Positions 57,460 through 64,000 of a DNA stretch of 64,000 bases are shown here, piece by piece. The stretch spans positions 1 to 64,000 of the forward strand of contig WRAX01000008.1 in assembly GCA_009779935.1 (NCBI GenBank), written 5' to 3'. The notes below the pieces were generated by a model. That model worked only from the letters and a program-made list of their open reading frames with translations, did not search any database and was not told where the DNA came from. This stretch comes from Defluviitaleaceae bacterium. Lineage in GTDB: Bacteria > Bacillota > Clostridia > Lachnospirales > WRAX01. Made by a program: the position numbers and the translations under genes. Numbering within the stretch: the stretch's first letter is position 1; each line of letters starts with the position of its first letter.

Positions 57460-58992
57460 TTACCTCGCCACATCTGCATCAAAGGTATAATTTTCTACAT
57501 ACCCCGTAGCGGGAAAAATTTCCCCAAAACCAAGGTCTTTAACCCGCACGGCAAAGGTTTCGGCGGTTTTGGCTTCCAAATCAAGGGCAATGCGGGTTGT
57601 GCCTGCGGGGCGTTTTGGCAGGCCTTTTAATGCCGCCGTGCCAAGGGGTCGGGTTTTGCCCTTTTCGTCCCGCAAAAGCAATTCCACTTCCGCATCTTCG
57701 CCACGGGCGATAAGGTGGGCGGTTTTGGGCTTTTGCCACAGCCAGCTGCCCCGCTCCATTAGGGTGTGGAAGTTGCTCTTGCCCTGCTGCACAATGTTAA
57801 TGCCCACATCAAAGGGTAATTTATTGCCATCTTCTATGATAATGTTTGGTAGTTTTATTAGCGATAACTGGTTGGCGGCATATAGGGTTGCCCCCCCGGC
57901 CAATATACCCTTTGGGTTTTTATGGAAATGGGTGGCGGGGAATATCTCACCAACAACACGCCTTGCCCAGGGCATTTCAAATCCGCCGCCCGTGCAAATC
58001 ACATCAATATGCGCCCCATCCGTGCCAGTGGTTAGTTTTTTAACAAATTCGGCAAGGCGTTTTTCCCATGGCTTGGTCATATCCTTAATTTGCGCCTGGG
58101 TAACCGTTTTTGCAAAGGGTGGGTGTACAAAGTTATAATAAAGCTTGGTATCCCTTCCCCCGTCTTGGTTTAGCAGCATATCACGGTAGCTGTGGGCAAA
58201 GGTAAAAATTTGCTCCCGCTCCCGCTTGGTCATTTTATCCGGTTGCACGCCCTGCTCTTTGCAATAATAGATGGCAAGCAGGTTGTAAATGGCTTCATCA
58301 ATATCAGCACAGCCCATCTCCTGGTTAAAGTCCGAGGCAAGGCAAGTTATTCCCGCAAAATCCGCACCAATTTCGTATAATCCGCCACGCATACCCCTGC
58401 TGCCAAAATCCAGCCACAGGATGTTGCCATGGGGTTTACCAATTCCATTTGCTGCACAATAGTACAGCACGGCTTGCCGCTCCTCAATCAGCCCGATAAG
58501 GGAGCTTGCATAGCCCGCCCGCCCAAATGCGGCGGTTAGGGCATCCCTTGCATCACTTGCAATAAAGTCCGGCACAACAGCAGTTATACCTGCAACCGTA
58601 GCCTTGGGGTTAATATTGCGGCAATTTCCAATAAGTTCCCGCAAATAAATGCTTACAATTTCTATAACCGACTTGCCCCCATCACCAATATCAAGGTAGG
58701 CGGCTTCCCCAAGCCTGCCCGCAAAATTTGTAAGCAGGGCATCCGAGCCATTGGCGTTTAATATGGCATATTCGCCAAAAATCCACTCCCTGCCTGCGGT
58801 GATGTGCTGCAAAGCCGTTGGCGGGCAGGGCTTGCCGTAACCCCCCGAAATGTCCAAAATCTCCGGGGCGCCCCGCAATGGGTCAAAATAAGAAATGGCA
58901 GATGTGGCATCGCCCAAATCCACACCCAGCACAAAAAAATCCTCATCCATTTTTCCGTTTATAAAATGTTCCCGGTGTTTTTTCCAGTCCAT
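57460..58992 (-). CDS. Divergent Hsp70-family protein 3
   Basis: FFVLGVDLGDATSAISYFDPLRG; VICTGGGFEMPWARRVVGEIF; colinear with Hsp70-2. Confidence 0.85.
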   Translation of the reverse strand: MDWKKHREHFINGKMDEDFFVLGVDLGDATSAISYFDPLRGAPEILDISGGYGKPCPPTALQHITAGREWIFGEYAILNANGSDALLTNFAGRLGEAAYLDIGDGGKSVIEIVSIYLRELIGNCRNINPKATVAGITAVVPDFIASDARDALTAAFGRAGYASSLIGLIEERQAVLYYCAANGIGKPHGNILWLDFGSRGMRGGLYEIGADFAGITCLASDFNQEMGCADIDEAIYNLLAIYYCKEQGVQPDKMTKREREQIFTFAHSYRDMLLNQDGGRDTKLYYNFVHPPFAKTVTQAQIKDMTKPWEKRLAEFVKKLTTGTDGAHIDVICTGGGFEMPWARRVVGEIFPATHFHKNPKGILAGGATLYAANQLSLIKLPNIIIEDGNKLPFDVGINIVQQGKSNFHTLMERGSWLWQKPKTAHLIARGEDAEVELLLRDEKGKTRPLGTAALKGLPKRPAGTTRIALDLEAKTAETFAVRVKDLGFGEIFPATGYVENYTFDADVAR

Positions 58993-59201
58993 ACCACACC
59001 TCCTATCCTTATAACCTACGTTCAATAATGGGTTGTGCAAATTTTCGAGCCTGATTTTTTACCAATCAAAGAAGGTTAGTCCGCCATGCCCTAAGTCACA
59101 CAAAGATTTGTCTGACGCAGAACGGCGGAAAATCAGCCGAAAAGATATGCAACAGCTTATTGAACATAAGCTCTTAATGTTTGCGGGCGCAAATCCCCGT
59201 T

Positions 59202-59621
59202 TTAATGCGCATCTTGTTGCCTAAAAACTTCCATGATATACTTACGGGGATCCTCCAAGTCCACATGTACCAGCCCGTGCAAATGGTTAATACTGCGCAA
59301 TCCGCCCAGCATGTGGCTTTTGGTGGTTACTGTGTGGTGCACCCCGGCTTGGTCTGTATAAGCAAATTCGATAATATATCCCGAGCCAATTATGTTAAAA
59401 CCCTTAGCACGTATGCCCATAGGCACAGCATTGTAAGTCTTACCGTGGTTTTTAAGCCTTATTAATTTGATATGCGCCCGCAAAAACATGATGCAAAAAA
59501 ACACGCCAAGCCCCAATAAAATGGCGGACAAAAGCCAGTCATCCAGCAGAAAAAAGAATAACACACTGCCAATTAAGGCGGTTATGATTACCACGGGTTC
59601 GCTTCTTGTTAATGGTTTCAT
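59202..59621 (-). CDS. Small two-TM protein (DUF3592-like), paralog A
   Basis: Two TM; GLVHVDLEDPRKYIMEVFRQ. Confidence 0.6.
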   Translation of the reverse strand: MKPLTRSEPVVIITALIGSVLFFFLLDDWLLSAILLGLGVFFCIMFLRAHIKLIRLKNHGKTYNAVPMGIRAKGFNIIGSGYIIEFAYTDQAGVHHTVTTKSHMLGGLRSINHLHGLVHVDLEDPRKYIMEVFRQQDAH

Positions 59622-59666
59622 TGGTTTCCTCCATAATCATCTATGTTAGCGGTAATCCTTGTCAAG

Positions 59667-60017
59667 CTATGCTTTATCCACGCCCTTGCGAAAAACTTCC
59701 ACTTCATATTTATCGGGGTCGTCCCTGTCCACATAAACCATGGCGTGCAAACCTTCTGCCCCGTCCCCCATGCGCATCACATACAATCTGCTGCGCACAA
59801 GCTGGCGTTCGCCCATTTGGTTTATATAAGCACATTCCGCCTTTGCCCCACTGGCAAAATCCCCATGGGAATAGCTGCCATACCAAGCACCGTTGTAAAA
59901 ACCGACAATTTCGGCATCATAACGCACACCTTCATCTTTTAGGCGGTTAAGCCGCCGCTTGCCCTTGTTGTATATGGCAAGTATTGCTGTTACTTTTCTT
60001 ATTGGTCTAACTTTCAT
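59667..60017 (-). CDS. Small protein (DUF3592-like), paralog B
   Basis: AMVYVDRDDPDKYEVEVFRK shared with paralog A. Confidence 0.6.
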   Translation of the reverse strand: MKVRPIRKVTAILAIYNKGKRRLNRLKDEGVRYDAEIVGFYNGAWYGSYSHGDFASGAKAECAYINQMGERQLVRSRLYVMRMGDGAEGLHAMVYVDRDDPDKYEVEVFRKGVDKA

Positions 60018-60028
60018 AGCCACCCACC

Positions 60029-61909
60029 CTATCTTGCAGCTATTACATTGGCGCGGGTTATAATCCGCTCCCCTTGCCTGTATCCGCTATTCATGGTTTT
60101 TATAATTTCGCCTTTTTTGAAGCCTTCTTGCACCTCTGCCATTAGCACCTCATGCTCCTTGGCATTAAAGGTTTCGTGGGCCTTTGGCGCAATTTTTTCA
60201 ATGCCATGGCGGATAAGTATTTGCTCAAGGTTTTTATGTTGTTTGTCAATTTCCACCACAAATTCCAAAATTTGCACATCACATGCTTCCCGCAGGCGGG
60301 ATACGGAATAGTGCATAATCTCCTCGAAAGTGGACAGCTCGAAAAAAAGGTTGTCCCGCTTAAAGGTTAGTACCTTTTTGTCCAGCGGCTCCTCCCGTTT
60401 TGCCCAAGCTTTGCGGGCTTCTTCTTGCTGGCTTGTGCAAAATTCATCCAAAACCTCTTTAACAAATTTTGCGCCAAAAGCCCCTTCCAGCAGGCGGTTT
60501 GCCACAAATTCTTCACCACACCCTTCCCCATAGGCCTGGGGCACTTCCTCGGGAAAGCCTTCAATGATGGCTGATATTTCTTCGCCTAACTGCTCCGCCC
60601 CGTCTTTAATAGCATCAATTTTAATGCTCACAGTTTCCGCCACGCCTTTGATTATATCCTTCTCGTCCTGTGCCAAAAAGTGCTCCTTTCCATCCTCAAA
60701 AAACGTCACGATTTCGGCAAAGGCTCCGGCGCACTCCTGTGCTAATTGGTTAATTTGGAAGGCTGTTTTTTTGGCAAAATACACCCGTTGCACAGCAAGC
60801 TTTTTGTCAAAATCTCCCAAGCGGTTATTTAGGGTAGTTGCTACTGCTTCCGCAAAAGGTGTGTGCTTTTCCTTGCGTGCGGCCTTAAAATGTTCAAAAA
60901 TAACGGCCAAATCAGGGAAAATAGCAGCTTCTTCATAAATCTCCCCAAAACCCTCAAAGGTTTCTGCATCCACAGGGGTTTTGCCTAAGTTTTCCTTATT
61001 GTGGGCGGCAGTTTCTAAAAACGCACGGTTTATGCGCCCTGCAACCTGCCCTTCTTGCTGGTAACACTCCCGCAATGCACCCAGCACCTCATCTAAAAAT
61101 GCGGTTTCTTCGGGTGTTGCGCCCCCATCCCAAGCAATTTTTTCCAATGCCATGGCCTGCACCACAATAATTTGGCGCAAAATTTCAATCTCTTCCTTCA
61201 ACAGGTTGTGGTAGGTGGATACTTGCTGGCGAAGCTCCAAATTATTAAGGTTTGTAAGCTTTGTTTCCAGCCCACGGCGATAAACGCCGTAAAAAGGCTC
61301 TTCACAAAAATCTTGCAAGCCTTTTGTTATATTAAAAACATTTTTTTCCAAATCATCAAATCCAATATCGTGGCACAGTAAAACCTTGCGCATATCCAGC
61401 AAAAGCCCTGCTCTTCTTTCCCAATCCCGGTATTCCTTTACAATTTCACCCATTTGCCCGGCAACTTGGGTAGCGACCATTGCGGCAATTTCCTTTTTTT
61501 CCGCCTGAATGGGATTAATTTCCAAATCATTATCACAAAGCATTAGGCGGGACATTATAAGGTCGTAAATACCTTCCCAAATACCCTTAATTTCGAGGGT
61601 TGTGATAATTGTGCCTGATTTTAGATGGCGATCCGCCACCTGCCTGTACACCTGCATTATATTGGTATAGCAGTCAAAAATTTCCACATCAAAAGCGGAC
61701 AGGGACAGCTCCCCGCCATCATCTTCGGCAATTTTCGTGCCAACGGCGGCTTTTATGCGCCGAAAAAACTCATCTTCCCTTGCCAAAACAAATCTATCCA
61801 AAAAGGCGCAAAGTCCCATCCATTTTCCAAATATTGCATTTTCACGGGCAAGCCCCGTGTTTTTGCTGTTTTTCTTTGTCAAAATTTTCAACACCTTTAC
61901 GGGGCGCAA
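60029..61909 (-). CDS. Long helical protein with C-terminal GrpE-like domain
   Basis: 626 aa; C-terminus EVLMAEVQEGFKKGEIIKTMNSGYRQGERIITRANVIAA matches GrpE beta-domain signature. Confidence 0.75.
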   Translation of the reverse strand: MRPVKVLKILTKKNSKNTGLARENAIFGKWMGLCAFLDRFVLAREDEFFRRIKAAVGTKIAEDDGGELSLSAFDVEIFDCYTNIMQVYRQVADRHLKSGTIITTLEIKGIWEGIYDLIMSRLMLCDNDLEINPIQAEKKEIAAMVATQVAGQMGEIVKEYRDWERRAGLLLDMRKVLLCHDIGFDDLEKNVFNITKGLQDFCEEPFYGVYRRGLETKLTNLNNLELRQQVSTYHNLLKEEIEILRQIIVVQAMALEKIAWDGGATPEETAFLDEVLGALRECYQQEGQVAGRINRAFLETAAHNKENLGKTPVDAETFEGFGEIYEEAAIFPDLAVIFEHFKAARKEKHTPFAEAVATTLNNRLGDFDKKLAVQRVYFAKKTAFQINQLAQECAGAFAEIVTFFEDGKEHFLAQDEKDIIKGVAETVSIKIDAIKDGAEQLGEEISAIIEGFPEEVPQAYGEGCGEEFVANRLLEGAFGAKFVKEVLDEFCTSQQEEARKAWAKREEPLDKKVLTFKRDNLFFELSTFEEIMHYSVSRLREACDVQILEFVVEIDKQHKNLEQILIRHGIEKIAPKAHETFNAKEHEVLMAEVQEGFKKGEIIKTMNSGYRQGERIITRANVIAAR

Positions 61910-61921
61910 GCCCGAGAGGAT

Positions 61922-62584
61922 TTACCCCTCGAGCTTCGCCAATTCTGCTTCAATATTCTTAATAACCGCTTTGGTTTGCGGCTTGTTATGCCCTGATATG
62001 GCAATTTCAAAATCCAGCTTTTTCCAAAAATCCACCGTGGCACGAAAATCGTTCATATCCCCATAAATTTCGGGTATAATCTTGTCCATGGTGTCCCCAA
62101 TATTATCACCGGCATACAGCACCTTATCCACTGTATCAATAATACTGATACTACACGGGCTATGCCCCGGTGTGTGAAAAATGCTTATACCGTCATCGGC
62201 AAAGTGCATCTCACCCTCAAAAGTTAGGTTTGGCGGGCACTTTCGCACATCACCATCCACATATTCGGCATTTTTAGCAACCACATCACCCCAATGCTTG
62301 GCAAGCATTTCCTGCGCTATCTTGTGCCCAATAATCAAGCCTTTTTCGAACACATGGTTGCCCCAAACATGGTCCCAGCAAGCATGGGTGTTTATAGCAA
62401 TTATGGGTTTATCATCCCCCGCCAAATACTCCAAAACAGGCGCAACGCTGTTGCTGCCAAATCCCGTATCAATCAAGTAATTGCGGTGCTTGCCCAAAAT
62501 TAGCCCCATATTAAGGTCAAAGCCCCACCGGACAATGGGCTGGCTAAACATTACATGCCTGCCGGTTATTCTAATTGGCTTCAT
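61922..62584 (-). CDS. MBL-fold metallo-hydrolase A
   Basis: INTHACWDHVWGNHVF; HTPGHSPCSISI. Confidence 0.88.
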   Translation of the reverse strand: MKPIRITGRHVMFSQPIVRWGFDLNMGLILGKHRNYLIDTGFGSNSVAPVLEYLAGDDKPIIAINTHACWDHVWGNHVFEKGLIIGHKIAQEMLAKHWGDVVAKNAEYVDGDVRKCPPNLTFEGEMHFADDGISIFHTPGHSPCSISIIDTVDKVLYAGDNIGDTMDKIIPEIYGDMNDFRATVDFWKKLDFEIAISGHNKPQTKAVIKNIEAELAKLEG

Positions 62585-62755
62585 GTAGCCCCTCCCCAAT
62601 TTCGGCTTGACAGAATCATCCGAAGCTCTTGTTGGTTTCTTGTGTTCAAGGTATTCCCCTTGCTTTTTGTGCAATCCGGCCAAAACGGTTTTTGATGCCG
62701 CCCTTAGGGAGCTATAATGGGCTTTGGTGGCATTTTCTCATCAACATGCAGGTTA

Positions 62756-63439
62756 TCAAGCAGAAAAATACTCTTGCCAAGGCTCCAAAGAAGCTTCCAT
62801 CATGGCAATCACTCCACCTATTTGCGGCTTACTGTGTCCGGAAAGGCAAATATTAAAATCATACTGTTTGTAGGTATTAACCACTTTATGGAAATTGACA
62901 ACATCTTTGCCCCAAGGATATGCCTTGCCATCCTCAAAACCAAAATTGTCACCAATATGCAGAATTTTGTCCACGCTGTCGTAAATACTTATACAGCATT
63001 CGGTGTGAAAAGGAGTGTGGAGCAAGGTCAACCCATCTTCTGGAAAGTACATCACATCTTCAAATGTGACATTTGGCAAGGTTTTGCGAACTGCGCCGTC
63101 AGTAATACAACCCTTTTCAAGCACCCATTTTGCAGCTTCTTCCCAACCCTGGTCAATCTTTTTGCGTGCCAGCGAATGGGCAATAATCAAACCGCTTTCA
63201 AAAGCGCAATTGCCATAAACATGGTCCCAATCACCGTGGGTGTTGATGACGATTAGGGGTTTTGGGCAGCCCTTAACAATTTCCAATAGAGGCAGTGGGC
63301 TGTTTGCGCCCACCCCCGTGTCAATTAAAAAGTTATGCTTATCACCACATATCAACGCTAAGTTTACAGTAGCTTCGTGGGATTCTTTAACCGTTAATTC
63401 ATAAGTCCTATCAGTTATTTTAATCGGTTTCATCTCCAT
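62756..63439 (-). CDS. MBL-fold metallo-hydrolase B (paralog)
   Basis: INTHGDWDHVYGNCAF; HTPFHTECCISIYDSVDKILHIGDNFG. Confidence 0.88.
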   Translation of the reverse strand: MEMKPIKITDRTYELTVKESHEATVNLALICGDKHNFLIDTGVGANSPLPLLEIVKGCPKPLIVINTHGDWDHVYGNCAFESGLIIAHSLARKKIDQGWEEAAKWVLEKGCITDGAVRKTLPNVTFEDVMYFPEDGLTLLHTPFHTECCISIYDSVDKILHIGDNFGFEDGKAYPWGKDVVNFHKVVNTYKQYDFNICLSGHSKPQIGGVIAMMEASLEPWQEYFSA

Positions 63440-63451
63440 ACAAATCCTCCC

Positions 63452-63494
63452 TTGGGCGGGGGAAGCCCCAGGTGGGGGCAAGCACCCACCCTAC
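63452..63494. repeat. REP-like hairpin, copy H11
   Basis: TTGGGCGGGGGAAGCCCCAGGTGGGGGCAAGCACCCACCCTAC; supplies TAG stop of Hsp70-4. Confidence 0.8.
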
Positions 63495-64000
63495 GAGTAC
63501 AGGGCATCAACGGATAGTTCTGTGGTTGCCCCGTCTGTGCTGGTGGATTTTGCAGTAACTTTCAACATATTGTCCTGCCCAACGGTAAAGATAACCTTTA
63601 CCTTCTCCGTACCCTTAGGGGCTTGGGGAATGCCACGCAAGCTTGTACCCGCCAAACGCTTCATGCCAGACTGGGACACAAGTGGATTTTCGCCCACAGC
63701 TTCCGTGCTTTCATAAACCACAATCGCCATAGACGGCACATTGTCGTGGTTTGTTGTTAGAAGCTCGCCCGCCTCCACAACCAGCCCTTCACGTGGGATA
63801 TCAACACCTGCGGCTACAATTTCCATAAAGCGGCGGCCGGCAATTTCCAAGCCCAGCGGGTGGATGGTTTTCTCTTGTACGGTTGGCCCTTTTACGGTTG
63901 GCATCATTATCATATTGCAATAATAGGCCGCACCTTGGGATATGGACAAAGCGGGACTAATTTTAGACTTAAACGGCTCTTTGCCAAACTTTTCTGCAAT
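63491..64000 (-). CDS. Hsp70-family protein 4 (C-terminal part, gene continues beyond window)
   Basis: ORF open to window end; AEKFGKEPFKSKISPALSISQGAAYY..LGLEIAGRRFMEIVAAGVDIP..GIPQAPKGTEKVKVIF. Confidence 0.88.
   Translation of the reverse strand: MAEKFGKEPFKSKISPALSISQGAAYYCNMIMMPTVKGPTVQEKTIHPLGLEIAGRRFMEIVAAGVDIPREGLVVEAGELLTTNHDNVPSMAIVVYESTEAVGENPLVSQSGMKRLAGTSLRGIPQAPKGTEKVKVIFTVGQDNMLKVTAKSTSTDGATTELSVDALYS

Noticed and set aside
46075-64000. Housekeeping dnaK-grpE-dnaJ heat-shock operon
   Set aside because: No dnaJ/hrcA, no CIRCE seen, and Hsp70 architectures are atypical
1-64000. tRNA/rRNA genes, prophage or integrase modules
   Set aside because: None recognised by eye; tRNAscan/Infernal would be needed to exclude small RNAs

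Overview
64 kb of a spore-forming, Bacillota/Clostridia-type chromosome (inferred from polC, cotF-like and spoIID-like genes, ispG, rny). The conserved backbone includes polC, ispG, uppP, tsf-rpsB, rny, radA, a CNNM/CorC-type transporter, ggt, pepD, deoD and a selenium-type yedE/yedF/DUF3343 module. It is mixed with secreted cell-wall and protease genes. The right end (about 46-64 kb) is an unusual, almost entirely minus-strand locus with four different Hsp70-type ATPases (one fused to a VWA domain), a long GrpE-like protein, paired small membrane proteins, two MBL-fold proteins, a membrane-anchored Mrr-like nuclease whose reading frame overlaps those of an Hsp70 and an S41 lipoprotein protease, a second S41 protease, an Asp-box lipoprotein and a serpin lipoprotein. 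Four repeat families are visible: (i) six copies of a ~101-bp MITE-like element with TA flanks; (ii) two copies of a ~139-bp element with a 16-bp TIR; (iii) at least 11 GTAGGGTGGGGGC.. REP-like hairpins, several of which supply the TAG stop codon of the adjacent gene and two of which lie inside ORFs; (iv) a ~44-bp hairpin in two copies. Other findings: a probable type I toxin-antitoxin locus upstream of polC (35-aa holin-like peptide missing from the ORF track), a possible pseudoknot over the rpsB Shine-Dalgarno, and two genes split by -1 frameshifts at A5 runs. All calls come from reading the sequence; no database search was possible.
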